Part shown: positions 40,273 through 52,854 of the stretch, in pieces
Layout of the letters: the number at the start of each line of letters is the position of its first letter
Numbering within the stretch: position 1 is the first letter of the stretch
Assembly (NCBI GenBank): GCA_013203475.1
Contig: JABMNV010000106.1
Location: 1-59,957, forward strand
Source of the DNA: Acidobacteriota bacterium
Lineage (GTDB): Bacteria; Acidobacteriota; Vicinamibacteria; Vicinamibacterales; SCN-69-37
Reading direction: 5' to 3'
DNA: 59,957 nt
The notes under the pieces: generated by a model
What the model was told of the DNA's origin: nothing
Database searches by the model: none
The model's input: the letters and a program-made list of their open reading frames with translations, nothing else
Translations under genes and position numbers: made by a program

Positions 40273-41057
40273 ACGGCCTCGGCAAACGAATCGCGCAGGC
40301 GGTCGAACACCCAGTACGCCAGCAAGAACAACACCACCGACGCAGCACCCAGCGCGAGCAACCACCACTTGTGGCCAAACGGTCCGTCGAAGAAGAGGAC
40401 CTCCTGATACGAAATGGCCAGATGCGTGAATGGATTCCAGTTGAAGTACTTCATGTACTCCGGAAACTGCTGATACGAATAAATGATCGGCGTCGCAAAA
40501 AACCAGAACGTCAGGAGATTGGAGACCAGATCCTTCACATCACGGAAGTGAACCGCCAGCGCAGACAGAAGCAGAGACAGACCGGCGGTAAACAGCAACT
40601 GGACGCCGACGATCACCACGAACCATGGCAGTTCCCACCAGTCGGGCGTGACGGCGTAGTACGCCATGAACCCGATCAAAATGGGCAAGCCCAACAGAAA
40701 GTGCACCATGTTCGACAGGATGGTGACAAACGGCAACACCTCGGCCGGGAACAACACCTTCTTGATGAGATTTCCACCGGAGATCAACGATCCTGTTGCT
40801 TCCCCCAACGACGACGAAAACCAGGTCCACGGCAGTAGAGCTGTGAACATGAACACCGCATAGGGTTGAAGGCCTTCGGCCCTGTTCTGCAGCAGATAGG
40901 TGAACACAAAGTTGTAGATGGTTAACAGCAGGAGCGGGTTCACGAACGACCAGAAGTACCCGAGCACTGATCCTCGATACCGCGCCTTCAGGTCGCGCGC
41001 CACCAAACTCTGAATCAGGCCTCGGTACTTCGGCAGCTGCCTGAGGTTATGCCACAT
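40269..41057 (-). CDS. ABC-2 polysaccharide exporter permease (Wzm-like)
   Basis: RDLKARYRGSVLGYFWSFVNPLLLLTIYNFVF; overlaps Wzt-like gene start. Confidence 0.92.
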   Translation of the reverse strand: MWHNLRQLPKYRGLIQSLVARDLKARYRGSVLGYFWSFVNPLLLLTIYNFVFTYLLQNRAEGLQPYAVFMFTALLPWTWFSSSLGEATGSLISGGNLIKKVLFPAEVLPFVTILSNMVHFLLGLPILIGFMAYYAVTPDWWELPWFVVIVGVQLLFTAGLSLLLSALAVHFRDVKDLVSNLLTFWFFATPIIYSYQQFPEYMKYFNWNPFTHLAISYQEVLFFDGPFGHKWWLLALGAASVVLFLLAYWVFDRLRDSFAEAV

Positions 41058-41835
41058 CGCCCGAACCGCCGATTTCCACGAGAACCACGGTGATGTTATC
41101 CGGCCCGCCGGCAGCATTCGCTGCAGCGACAAGGGCGTCGGCCGTCTGTTTCAGGTCCTGGGGTCCACCTGCCACAATCGCTTCAATGTCCTTGTGTGGT
41201 ACCACCGAAGACAAGCCGTCGGAGCACACCAGCAGGCGATCGCCAGGCTCGACCACGACCTCTGTGATCTCGACTTCAGGGTCATCACCGCCGGAGATGG
41301 CTCGGGTGACGACGTTGCGCCATGGATGGTGCTGTGCATCTTCGTTGGTCAGGACGCCGGCGCGGACTTGCTCTCCGACCCATGAGTGATCGTGTGTCAA
41401 CTGACGCAGATGCCCCTCGCGCCACTGATACACACGACTGTCGCCAACATGAGCGATATGGGCCTTGTCATCATCGCTGAGTAAGAGTGCAGCCACCGTT
41501 GTGGCCATCCCCTTGAGCGCCACGTTGCCGGCGATCGCCGAAGCGACTTTCCGGTTGGCCAGACGAATGGATGCGATCAGTCGATTCGCGGCGAGTGATC
41601 GTGCGGCTTCAAAGGGAAAGGGCCACGTCTGATTCAGATCAGCGTCACGAGTGTCTGAGATGAACGCTTCGATGACCTCTGCGGAAATACCGGAAGCCAC
41701 TTCGCCGGCCTCGTGCCCGCCCATGCCATCGGCCACTATGTAGAGCCCAAGATCGGGACGCTCACGGAAGGCGTCTTCGTTTCCCTCCCGTCGCAGGCCC
41801 GTGTGGGTGACGGCGGCCGAAGACATATGCAGCAT
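41047..41835 (-). CDS. PP2C-family Ser/Thr phosphatase (Stp-like)
   Basis: THTGLRREGNEDAF, IVADGMGGHEAGEVAS, AHVGDSRVYQW, GGPDNITVVLVE. Confidence 0.94.
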   Translation of the reverse strand: MLHMSSAAVTHTGLRREGNEDAFRERPDLGLYIVADGMGGHEAGEVASGISAEVIEAFISDTRDADLNQTWPFPFEAARSLAANRLIASIRLANRKVASAIAGNVALKGMATTVAALLLSDDDKAHIAHVGDSRVYQWREGHLRQLTHDHSWVGEQVRAGVLTNEDAQHHPWRNVVTRAISGGDDPEVEITEVVVEPGDRLLVCSDGLSSVVPHKDIEAIVAGGPQDLKQTADALVAAANAAGGPDNITVVLVEIGGSGDVA

Positions 41836-41843
41836 CTTGATAG

Positions 41844-42275
41844 TTAACGGCGCATGCGCGCATGTTGTGACACCTGGAGTCGCGTAATGGCGCGCAACAA
41901 GGCCAGGCGTGCCCGTTCAAAGTCCATATCGACACTACCCTTGGCCGCCTCCGCCAACAGATCCTCGGCTCGACGTTTTGCCGCCTCGGCACGCTCCAGA
42001 TCGATGTCGTCTGCCTTCTCGGCGATGCGCGCGAGAATCGTCACGCTACTTGGAAGAATTTCAGCAAAGCCAAATCCCACAAATCCGTGGAACGTCTCCG
42101 TGCCCTTCCGGTACCACATCTCGCCCACCTTCAGAGCGACGAGCAGAGGCGTGTGACCAGGAAGGACTCCAAGAAACCCTTCCTCGCCAGGCAACTGCAA
42201 CTCGTCCACTTCGTCGTGGACGATCGAGCGCTCCGGTGTGACGAACTCAAGACGTAACGTCGTGGGAATAGCCAT
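41844..42275 (-). CDS. atpC: ATP synthase F1 epsilon subunit
   Basis: LEFVTPERSIVHDEVDELQLPGEEGFLGVLPGHTPLL. Confidence 0.95.
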   Translation of the reverse strand: MAIPTTLRLEFVTPERSIVHDEVDELQLPGEEGFLGVLPGHTPLLVALKVGEMWYRKGTETFHGFVGFGFAEILPSSVTILARIAEKADDIDLERAEAAKRRAEDLLAEAAKGSVDMDFERARLALLRAITRLQVSQHARMRR

Positions 42276-42281
42276 GAATCT

Positions 42282-44608
<2,327 letters not shown>

Positions 44609-44612
44609 CTTT

Positions 44613-46127
44613 CTAGACCATCGTCGCGAACTGCTTGCCGAACTCCTCGAGCGCTGACTCAAGTGCGCCCTTGGTGTCGTCGTCAAGAATCTTCTTTTCG
44701 CGAATTGCCGTCAGCACCTCGGCACGTTGCGCTTCAAGGAAGCGGTATAGCTCGACTTCGTACTCGCGAAGTTTTTCGACGTCGATTGAGTCCAGGTACC
44801 CTTTTGTCGCCGCGAAAATGATAGCCACCTGCTTCTCAACAGGCAGCGGTTGATACTGCGACTGCTTGAGTACTTCAGTCAGGCGTCGACCGCGGTTGAG
44901 TTGCTTCTGGGTGGCCGGATCGAGATCACTGCCGAACTGGGCAAAGGCTGCAAGCTCGCGGTACTGGGCAAGGTCGAGACGCAGGCTGCCGGCCACCTGG
45001 CGCATGGCCTTGATCTGGGCGGAGCCGCCGACGCGCGAGACCGAGTTGCCGACGTTGATGGCGGGGCGGAAGCCCTGGTTGAACAGGTCGGCTTCAAGAA
45101 AAATCTGGCCGTCCGTAATGGAGATCACGTTGGTCGGGATGTAGGCTGAAAGGTCGCCCGCCTGCGTCTCGATGATCGGGAGCGCCGTCAGCGAGCCCCC
45201 CCCAAGATCGTTGTTGAGCTTGGCTGCCCGTTCGAGCAAACGGGAATGCAGGTAAAAGACGTCGCCCGGGTAGGCTTCGCGGCCTGGCGGCCGACGGAGC
45301 AACAATGAAATTTCACGGTAAGCCTGCGCGTGCTTCGAAAGGTCGTCGTACACCAGCAGGGCATGGCGACCGCTGTCGCGGAAGTACTCACCAATGGTGC
45401 AGGCCGAATACGGGCTGATGTAGAGCATCGGTGCGGGGTCGGAAGCACCAGCCGCAACGACGATGGTGTATTCCATTGCGCCGGCCTCTTCGAGTATGCG
45501 AACCACCTGCGCGACCGTCGACTGCTTCTGGCCGATCGCGTTATAGATGCAGATAACGCCAAGGCCCTTCTGATTGATGATGGCGTCAATGGCGACTGCG
45601 GTCTTGCCTGTCTGACGGTCGCCAATGATCAATTCACGCTGACCTCGGCCGATGGGCACCATGCCGTCGATGGCTTTCAGCCCCGTCTGCATCGGCTCTT
45701 TGACCGGCTGCCGATCGACCACGCCGGGCGCAAGGCGCTCAATTGGCATCTGTTTTTTCGCCGTGATCGGTCCCTTGCCGTCAATCGGCTGACCGAGCGA
45801 GTTCACGACTCTGCCAAGCATCTCGTCGCCGACCGGCACCGAGATGATGCGGCCCGTGCGCTTGACGATGTCGCCTTCCTTGATCAGGGTCGAACGGCCC
45901 AGAAGCACGGCGCCAACGCTCTCTTCTTCAAGATTGAGCGCGATGCCGAAGAGCCCGTTGGGGAACTCCAGCATTTCGCCGGCCATGGCGCCTTCGATGC
46001 CATGGATGCGTGCGATACCGTCGCCCACGGATATCACAGAGCCCACTTCCGCAACGTCAATGTCAACGGCGTAGTTGCCAATCTGGTCGCGGATGATTTT
46101 TGAGATTTCTTCGGCCTTGATCTGCAT
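44613..46127 (-). CDS. atpA: ATP synthase F1 alpha subunit
   Basis: [42 protein letters not shown]. Confidence 0.98.
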   Translation of the reverse strand: MQIKAEEISKIIRDQIGNYAVDIDVAEVGSVISVGDGIARIHGIEGAMAGEMLEFPNGLFGIALNLEEESVGAVLLGRSTLIKEGDIVKRTGRIISVPVGDEMLGRVVNSLGQPIDGKGPITAKKQMPIERLAPGVVDRQPVKEPMQTGLKAIDGMVPIGRGQRELIIGDRQTGKTAVAIDAIINQKGLGVICIYNAIGQKQSTVAQVVRILEEAGAMEYTIVVAAGASDPAPMLYISPYSACTIGEYFRDSGRHALLVYDDLSKHAQAYREISLLLRRPPGREAYPGDVFYLHSRLLERAAKLNNDLGGGSLTALPIIETQAGDLSAYIPTNVISITDGQIFLEADLFNQGFRPAINVGNSVSRVGGSAQIKAMRQVAGSLRLDLAQYRELAAFAQFGSDLDPATQKQLNRGRRLTEVLKQSQYQPLPVEKQVAIIFAATKGYLDSIDVEKLREYEVELYRFLEAQRAEVLTAIREKKILDDDTKGALESALEEFGKQFATMV

Positions 46128-46150
46128 CGTGTCCTCGCGGGAGAGCTGTC

Positions 46151-46708
46151 TTACACGGCGTCCAGCAGTTGCTGGCGCATTATTTCAAGCTGGCGTGCCA
46201 CGCTGGCGTCGTACACCGTGCTGCCGACACGGGCGACAATGCCGCCCATGATGGCCGGGTCAACCGCTTCCTGCAGCTGGACGGTGGCACCGGTCGCGCC
46301 AGCCACGGCACTAAGTGCCGTCGCAAGGGCGTCGCGTTTGCCATCGGGCAGCGTGTCGGCGGTCACGATCGTTGCCTGAACGATCTTGCGGTGCGCCATC
46401 AGACGCGCGGAATAATCGGTGGCCACATCACGCACCGCACCAAGACGGTCGCGGTCAGCCAGCATTAACAGGAGGCGACTCACTTCCCCGGACACGTCGC
46501 CGGATGCGGACAACAGGGCTTCGACCAGGGTGCGCTTCTTGGCGGCAGGGATCACGGGAGACGCCAGCGCCTGCTGCAGTTCGGCATTGCCTTCGAGTAA
46601 GGCGACAAACCCGTTGAGGTCTGTCTCGGCTTTCGAGAGGTCCGCAGTTTTTTCCACGACCTCGAACAGGACCTTGGCGTAGCGTCGCGCGGCCGAGCGG
46701 GCGCTCAT
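46151..46708 (-). CDS. atpH: ATP synthase F1 delta subunit
   Basis: [26 protein letters not shown]...[32 protein letters not shown]. Confidence 0.94.
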   Translation of the reverse strand: MSARSAARRYAKVLFEVVEKTADLSKAETDLNGFVALLEGNAELQQALASPVIPAAKKRTLVEALLSASGDVSGEVSRLLLMLADRDRLGAVRDVATDYSARLMAHRKIVQATIVTADTLPDGKRDALATALSAVAGATGATVQLQEAVDPAIMGGIVARVGSTVYDASVARQLEIMRQQLLDAV

Positions 46709-46919
46709 AGGCGGACTCCCACGGCTTCACGCACGGTGGGCAGGCCTGAAAAGGCTGCACCTGAGCGAAATGTGGTCGCGTTGTCGCCGTTAAGGTCTAT
46801 GAGGTCGTTGAGCACGTATGGGCCTCCGCCAGGGCTGATCTGCCACTAGCAAACCGACCATTTATACCACTCCAGAGCGAGCCCGGGCAAGGCTCAGACG
46901 TCTGGGTGGTTGGCCGAAG

Positions 46920-47963
46920 CTAGGTTAAACGGACAAGGACTCCTGCTGATTCTCGAACGGTCACCACCCCAACGTGGGCCGCAGGCAGCCCGGAGGCTAC
47001 CAATTGAGCGAGAAAAGCCGGAGCCTCCGTGGGAGAAACCGTGAACAGGAGGCCACCAGACGTCTGAGGGTCCATGCAGAGCAAGGCCAGTTCGGGCCGA
47101 ACCGTCGTCTCGACTCTGGTCCGGTCAAAGTGTTTCAGGTTTGACCGCCCCCCGCACGGGAGGTTTTCTGCGGCCAACTCGGCCGCCCCAGTCAAGAGAG
47201 GCAAGTGGTTGGTATTGAACACTAACGTGGTTTGACTGGCAGCGGCGACCTCGGTCGCGTGTCCTGAGAGCCCGAAACCGGTGATATCGGTACAGGCGCC
47301 GATACTACCTGCTGGCAGAGCTCTCGCGATTCGAGCGGCCTCGTTGTTCATGCTGACCATGGATGTGATGGCGCTCGCCAGTTGTTCAGGCGTCGAGCGC
47401 TCAAAGCGGGTGGCTCGCACAATCACGCCGGTTCCCAGGGGCTTCGTTAGAATCAGGACGTCGCCAACCCTCGCTCCGGCATTGGAAAAAATGCGGTCTG
47501 GATGGACATGCCCAGTGACTGAGTAGCCGAATTTGACCTCGGGGTCGGTCACCGTGTGGCCACCGAGCAGCGCGACCCCAGCCTCCCGGAGTTTGTCTGA
47601 CCCGCCCCTGAAGATCTCGCGGATGACCTCGGGCGTTGGGCCATCTTTTGGAAACGCCGCGATCGCCAGGGCGGTTCTGGGCTCGCCGCCCATGGCATAG
47701 ACATCACTGAGAGCATTGGCAGCGGCGATCTGCCCGAAGACGTAGGGGTCATCCACAATCGGAGTGAAGAAGTCGACGGTCTGCACTAGTGCCGAATCCG
47801 CTGACCACCGAAACACTCCAGCGTCGTCAGCGGTCTGGAAGTCGATGAGAACGCGGTCATTGACAGTGTCGGAACGCAGGCCGGACATGATTTGTTCGAG
47901 TTCGGCTGCCTGAAACTTGCTGGCGCATCCCGCGCAGTCGGCGTAGTCGGTGAGTTTCTTCAT
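46920..47963 (-). CDS. selD: selenophosphate synthetase SelD
   Basis: DCAGCASK active-site region, VDFFTPIVDDPYVFGQIAAANALSDVYAMGG, LGGHTVTDPEVKFGYSVTG, MDPQTSGGLLF. Confidence 0.97.
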   Translation of the reverse strand: MKKLTDYADCAGCASKFQAAELEQIMSGLRSDTVNDRVLIDFQTADDAGVFRWSADSALVQTVDFFTPIVDDPYVFGQIAAANALSDVYAMGGEPRTALAIAAFPKDGPTPEVIREIFRGGSDKLREAGVALLGGHTVTDPEVKFGYSVTGHVHPDRIFSNAGARVGDVLILTKPLGTGVIVRATRFERSTPEQLASAITSMVSMNNEAARIARALPAGSIGACTDITGFGLSGHATEVAAASQTTLVFNTNHLPLLTGAAELAAENLPCGGRSNLKHFDRTRVETTVRPELALLCMDPQTSGGLLFTVSPTEAPAFLAQLVASGLPAAHVGVVTVRESAGVLVRLT

Positions 47964-47970
47964 GAAGGAC

Positions 47971-48855
47971 CTATGGCTTGGTCAGGGCTTCGTAGATCCG
48001 TTGCAGTTCTTCCTCGCTGGTGAAGTCGATCTCGATACGGCCGCCCCGGGATTTTCGAATGATGCGGACACGGGTACCAAGCGCCATCTTCAGGGCATCT
48101 TCGGCGGCGCGGGTGTTGGCGTCCACTTTGGGAGCTTCTGGTTTGTCGGATCGTGATGTTGTCTCGCGCTTGACGAGTGCTTCGGTTTCACGGACAGACA
48201 AACCACGGGCAATCACGTCGCGACCCACGCGGCGCTGCGCCGCCTCGTCGGTCAGCGACAGCAGTGCTCGGGCGTGCCCCATCCCCATGGCGCCTTCTGA
48301 CAAGGCCGTGCGAACTTCGGCGGGCAGCCGCAGCAGGCGCATGTAGTTGGCAACGGTCGCGCGGTTCTTGCCGACCTGAATCGCGATGGACTCCTGCGAG
48401 AGTTCCAAGTCGTCCGTGAGTTTTCGATAGGCCTGGGCTTCTTCAATCGGATTGAGATCCTCGCGCTGGATGTTCTCAATCAGCGCCACTTCAAGGAGCT
48501 TGTCGTCGGGCACGTCCTTGACGACGACCGGAACCTTCAGAAGCCCGGCGCGCTGCGACGCTCGCCACCGACGTTCGCCAGCGACGATTTCGTACTGGTC
48601 ACCCACTCGCCGGACGATGATGGGTTGGATGACGCCGTTGGCCCGAATTGACTGTGCTAATTCTTCAAGGCGGTCGTCGTCCAACCGCAGGCGAGGCTGA
48701 CTCGGGTTGGGCGAGAGCAGATCGATATCGAGTTCCGTCGGTTTACCTCGATCGCTCAGCGGTTCGGCCGACTGCGGCGCGCGGGACGGAGGAGGAACGT
48801 TATCGCGGATCAGTGCACTGAGACCGCGTCCAAGGGCGGGGCGTTTGGTGGCCAT
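47971..48855 (-). CDS. parB: chromosome-partitioning protein ParB
   Basis: RGLSALI, ANGVIQPIIVRRVGDQYEIVAGERRWRASQRAGL, MGMGHARALLSL. Confidence 0.97.
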   Translation of the reverse strand: MATKRPALGRGLSALIRDNVPPPSRAPQSAEPLSDRGKPTELDIDLLSPNPSQPRLRLDDDRLEELAQSIRANGVIQPIIVRRVGDQYEIVAGERRWRASQRAGLLKVPVVVKDVPDDKLLEVALIENIQREDLNPIEEAQAYRKLTDDLELSQESIAIQVGKNRATVANYMRLLRLPAEVRTALSEGAMGMGHARALLSLTDEAAQRRVGRDVIARGLSVRETEALVKRETTSRSDKPEAPKVDANTRAAEDALKMALGTRVRIIRKSRGGRIEIDFTSEEELQRIYEALTKP

Positions 48856-48868
48856 GAGTCAGGAAACC

Positions 48869-49672
48869 TCAGTGAGTGGTGCGCGTGGCAGCGGAAAGAT
48901 CGCGGGAAAGAAATTCGCGGGCCAGGGCCACATAGGCTTCGGCACCGCGGGAACGAGCGTCATACAGGATGACCGGCACTCCATGACTGGGCGCCTCGCC
49001 CAGGCGGATATTTCGTGGAATCACGGTCTTGAACACTTTGTCGCCGAAGTACTCACGGATGCTTCCGCCCACCTGCTGGCCTAAATTGGTGCGGTCGTCG
49101 TACATCGTGAGCAGCACCCCTTCCACGTCAAGGCCCGGATTTAGTGACGAGCGCACGCGGTCGAGGGTCGCCATCAGGTCGGCAATGCCCTCAAGGGCGA
49201 AGTACTCACAATTGAGAGGAATCAGCACGGTGTCGGCTGCCACGAGTGCGTTCAATGTGAGGAGTCCAAGCGATGGAGGCGTGTCGATGAAGATGTAGTC
49301 GTACTCGCCGCGCAGGGCGTCCACGAACTTGCGCATCCGTTGGTCGCGGTCCGCCAACATGACGAGCTCGATTTCCGCGCCCGTCAGATCGCGATTGGCT
49401 GGCACGAGAAAGAGGTGGTCGACTCCGGTGGCCAGCACGTAGTCGGCCGCTGGCAAGACGTCAGTCGTCAGTGCGTCATAGACCGTGCCGGCCGGTGATG
49501 ACTGTCCTTTGAGGCCAACTCCGGACGTGAGATTTGCCTGTGGGTCGAGGTCAATTAGCAGCACACGGCGGTCAGCCATGGCGAGGGAGGCCGACAGGTT
49601 GATGGCCGTCGTGGTTTTAGCCACGCCGCCTTTTTGATTGGACACAGCAATGACTCTTGTGTTTTTGGCCAT
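48869..49672 (-). CDS. parA: chromosome-partitioning ATPase ParA/Soj
   Basis: IAVSNQKGGVAKTTTAINLSASLA, DLDPQANLTSGVG, IDTPPSLGLLTLNALVAAD. Confidence 0.97.
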   Translation of the reverse strand: MAKNTRVIAVSNQKGGVAKTTTAINLSASLAMADRRVLLIDLDPQANLTSGVGLKGQSSPAGTVYDALTTDVLPAADYVLATGVDHLFLVPANRDLTGAEIELVMLADRDQRMRKFVDALRGEYDYIFIDTPPSLGLLTLNALVAADTVLIPLNCEYFALEGIADLMATLDRVRSSLNPGLDVEGVLLTMYDDRTNLGQQVGGSIREYFGDKVFKTVIPRNIRLGEAPSHGVPVILYDARSRGAEAYVALAREFLSRDLSAATRTTH

Positions 49673-49730
49673 GTGACAGATTAAATAATACCTCTAGATT
49701 CCGTGATGGACCTCTATTGTCGGCGGAAGG

Positions 49731-49875
49731 CTTGTCTAGGTCAAGCATGAAGGGTCCTTCAACACCAACGCTGCCTTGGCTTGCTTGTAGGAAGACGGCA
49801 CCAAACCAGGTAAGCAACGCCTCTGGGCCGCGCACCTTTCAATCGCTGGGCCCAAAGCATGAAGGGCTAGACAAG
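49731..49875. repeat. 9-bp perfect inverted repeat CTTGTCTAG / CTAGACAAG flanking ~127 bp next to parS
   Basis: 49731-49739 cttgtctag and 49867-49875 ctagacaag. Confidence 0.6.
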
Positions 49876-49892
49876 TGTTCCACGTGGAACAC
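49875..49892. promoter_or_regulatory. parS centromere-like site
   Basis: gtgttccacgtggaacac, perfect palindrome matching parS core TGTTNCACGTGNAACA, beside parAB. Confidence 0.92.
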
Positions 49893-49922
49893 GCAGGGGA
49901 CCTGTCGCCCACCTATTCACGT

Positions 49923-50023
49923 CTTCACGCCTCGTGTGCTCACCAGTGCAGAGAAGGCATGGAGCCATCAAGCACCAGGACCTTTCAGAAACGGCCTCTT
50001 CACGCCTTCACGCCTCGTGTGCT
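49923..50023. repeat. 18-bp direct repeat CTTCACGCCTCGTGTGCT (two copies)
   Basis: Copies at 49923-49940 and 50006-50023. Confidence 0.8.
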
Positions 50024-50035
50024 TTTGCTTTTGCA

Positions 50036-50171
50036 ACGAGTGGCCTGTACCAGTCAGAAGTACAGTGCCTTTGCGACGGGGCATCCCGCCTGGCGGCGTT
50101 GCTCCTCGCGCAAATACGGCCAGTATTCTTACTCGTCGCGCCTAACCGGGCGGGCGATACAGGCCACTCGT
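50036..50171. repeat. 14-bp perfect inverted repeat bounding a ~136-bp element
   Basis: acgagtggcctgta (50036-50049) / tacaggccactcgt (50158-50171). Confidence 0.8.
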
Positions 50172-50271
50172 GAGCCGAGTCAGAAGTTCTCCGCGATATT
50201 CAGGCGCGCGGCACCATACGGGGAAAGGCACGACGAATGAAAATACTGCCGGTATTTGAGCGAGGAGCGAC
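50098..50271. repeat. 46-bp imperfect inverted repeat (38/46 matches by eye)
   Basis: gttgctcctcgcgcaaatacggccagtattcttactcgtcgcgcct (50098-50143) vs reverse complement of 50226-50271. Confidence 0.8.
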
Positions 50272-50360
50272 GACACCCTTTTGGATGTCCCGCCAGGAAG
50301 GATGAGTTTTACAGCCTCCGTGCCGTCATAAACACGAAAACAACGCGATAAGTCCTTATT

Positions 50361-51026
50361 TTAGAACAACTTAGCGTTCTTGTCTAATATCCACAACTGG
50401 CTTCCTAACGCAGAAACAAGGGGTTCTTTGTGTCCGGAAGTGAACGATGCACTAAAATCCAGTTTCGCCGACGCTTCTGCGCCAAACCAGAATAGGCGGC
50501 CGCCTGGGCGAAGAAACGCCTGAATACTGCTCATCAACCGCCGGTCGGGACGCACAGCTCGTGCCGTCACCACATCAGCCGCTTCGTGCAATTCGCTGCG
50601 CGACAGAAGTTCTTCCAGTCGGCAGTTCTCAACCGTCGCGTGTGGCATCGCCAGTTGCCTGATCACTTCCTGGAGGAACGCGCACTTCCTAACCTTGACC
50701 TCCACCATGACCAACCGGACCGGCCTCTGGTTTTCGGCCATCAGCGCGAATGGGATAGCCGGTGACCCGCCACCACTTCCGACATCAATGACTAACTTGT
50801 CATCATGGCCCAGTCGACGCGCTGCCATAACAGGCTCCACAATCAGCCGATCGACGGCATCATCTGACAGTGGGTCGACAGAAAGAGCTGTCAGGTTCAT
50901 CTTCTTGTTCCACCGCGCGAGCAACTCGACGTAGGCGGCAAGGCTGGAGACCTGCTCCTGCGACGCAACGCCTCCAGCGCGCGTGATTCGCCTATTCACC
51001 CGCGCCACGGTATCCCGCTCAGCCAC
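50361..51026 (-). CDS. rsmG: 16S rRNA (guanine-N7) methyltransferase RsmG (GidB)
   Basis: [35 protein letters not shown] start overlapping mnmG end. Confidence 0.93.
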   Translation of the reverse strand: MAERDTVARVNRRITRAGGVASQEQVSSLAAYVELLARWNKKMNLTALSVDPLSDDAVDRLIVEPVMAARRLGHDDKLVIDVGSGGGSPAIPFALMAENQRPVRLVMVEVKVRKCAFLQEVIRQLAMPHATVENCRLEELLSRSELHEAADVVTARAVRPDRRLMSSIQAFLRPGGRLFWFGAEASAKLDFSASFTSGHKEPLVSALGSQLWILDKNAKLF

Positions 51027-52854
51027 GGCGTCCTCCGCGCGCCACCCGCGAGGCCACAATGGCCACAGCGGCGGGTGTGACACCAGGAATGCGCGACACC
51101 TGGCCAATAGTGGTCGGGCGGACTGTCGAGAGCCGTTCCACCATCTCTCTCGAGAGGCCAGGGATTCCTTCGTAGTCGAGACCGTCGGGAATACGGCGAT
51201 CGTGCTGACCCTCCACCCGTACGCGCTGCGCGTCATCTCGCTTGAGGTAGCCGCGGTACTTGCACTCGGCCTCGACCGTCGCCGCATCAATTTCACGTAC
51301 ACCGCCGGTCTCAAACCCGTAGCCAGCCGCGACCACGGCCGCCATCCGAACAAGAGGACGCCCCAACGCCTCAGCGGCCGTGCTCGTGATGCCGTCGACC
51401 ACCACGCGAGTCGCCTCTGCGCTCGTGCGGTTCCGCTCCAACCGCGCCATGCGCGCCGAGAACCGTGCCCACTGCTCGTCACTGACGAGTCCAAGGTCAC
51501 GACCAACACCGCACAGCCTCACGTCGGCGTTGTCGATCCGCAGCCTCAGCCGATGCTCGGCCCGCGACGTAAACATTCGGTACGGCTCGAGGCACCCACG
51601 TGTAACGAGGTCATCGATCAGAATGCCAATGTACGCCTCGTCGCGTCGCAACACCACGGCGCCGGCCCGGCAAGCCGAACAGGCCGCATTGATCCCGGCC
51701 ATCACTCCTTGGGCCGCCGCCTCTTCGTACCCCGACGTGCCATTAATCTGCCCGGCAAAGAACAGGCCTGGCACTCGCTTCGCCTCAAGCGACCCGTGAA
51801 GTTCTGTCGGTTGAATGAAGTCGTATTCCACGGCGTACGCATGGCGCAGCACGACCGCGTCCTCAAGTCCGGGCATCGCGTGCACAATGGCGTCCTGGAT
51901 CTCAGGAGGCAGGCTCATCGACATACCATTGACGTAGATCTCATCCACGTCCAAGCCTTCCCGCTCAAGAAAAATTTGGTGTCGCTCCTTGTCCGGGAAG
52001 CGCATAACCTTGTCCTCAAGCGAGGGACAATACCTCGGGCCCACGCCTGAAATCTGTCCGTTGTACAGAGGCGACCGACCGATATGCTCGCGGACCAACT
52101 GATGCACCTCGTCCGTGGTGTGGACGATATGGCAGGACATTTGAGGACGGTCGATTCGCTCGGTTGAGAACGAAAACGGCACAATGGACTCGTCGCCCAA
52201 GTCCTCCTTGAACCGACTGAAATCAATGCTCTTGCGATCAAGCCGCGGGGGAGTTCCTGTTTTGAGCCGCCCCATCTCAAAACCAAATCCGCGCAGCGAC
52301 TCTGCCAGATGGTGCGTGGGTGGCTCCCCAGCCCGCCCCGCCGGACGCTGGGAATCACCGATGTGCACGAGCCCATTCAAAAACGTCCCGGTCGTCACCA
52401 CCAGTGCGCGACACGAGACGTGCTCGCCATCCTCGAACTCCAGTCCCGTCACTGTGCCCTGATCGACCAGAACACGACCGGCCCGACGAAACAGCCAACT
52501 GATGTTCTTGTGCGTGGCCAACGCGTTCTTCACCCAGGCGCCGTACTGCCTCTTGTCCGCCTGTGCGCGTGGCGACCAGACCGCGGGACCACGACTGCGA
52601 TTGAGCAACTTGAACTGCAACCCAGTCGCGTCGATCGCACGGCCCATCAAGCCGCCTAACGCATCAATCTCTCGAACGAGATGTCCCTTTGCCGTGCCGC
52701 CAATTGCCGGATTACACGGCATCAGCGCGACCGTCTCTTCCGAGAGCGTACATAACCCAACCCGGCACCCCATCTGCGCGGCGGCCCAGGCCGCCTCCAC
52801 CCCCGCGTGTCCGGCACCAATCACCACTACGTCGTAGTCGTGGGACGTCTTCAT
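51019..52854 (-). CDS. mnmG: tRNA uridine-5-carboxymethylaminomethyl modification enzyme MnmG (GidA)
   Basis: [49 protein letters not shown]. Confidence 0.98.
   Translation of the reverse strand: MKTSHDYDVVVIGAGHAGVEAAWAAAQMGCRVGLCTLSEETVALMPCNPAIGGTAKGHLVREIDALGGLMGRAIDATGLQFKLLNRSRGPAVWSPRAQADKRQYGAWVKNALATHKNISWLFRRAGRVLVDQGTVTGLEFEDGEHVSCRALVVTTGTFLNGLVHIGDSQRPAGRAGEPPTHHLAESLRGFGFEMGRLKTGTPPRLDRKSIDFSRFKEDLGDESIVPFSFSTERIDRPQMSCHIVHTTDEVHQLVREHIGRSPLYNGQISGVGPRYCPSLEDKVMRFPDKERHQIFLEREGLDVDEIYVNGMSMSLPPEIQDAIVHAMPGLEDAVVLRHAYAVEYDFIQPTELHGSLEAKRVPGLFFAGQINGTSGYEEAAAQGVMAGINAACSACRAGAVVLRRDEAYIGILIDDLVTRGCLEPYRMFTSRAEHRLRLRIDNADVRLCGVGRDLGLVSDEQWARFSARMARLERNRTSAEATRVVVDGITSTAAEALGRPLVRMAAVVAAGYGFETGGVREIDAATVEAECKYRGYLKRDDAQRVRVEGQHDRRIPDGLDYEGIPGLSREMVERLSTVRPTTIGQVSRIPGVTPAAVAIVASRVARGGRRG

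Noticed and set aside
45330-46103. 257-aa plus-strand ORF opposite atpA
   Set aside because: Antisense to a highly conserved gene; no recognisable motifs.
46709-46919. Possible tRNA-Sec (selC) or atpF remnant near selD
   Set aside because: No tRNA-like acceptor/anticodon pattern (e.g. a cTTCAaa anticodon loop) or b-subunit sequence could be recognised by eye; tRNAscan-SE/SelC search needed.
50983-52050. 355-aa plus-strand ORF
   Set aside because: Antisense to mnmG; shadow ORF.
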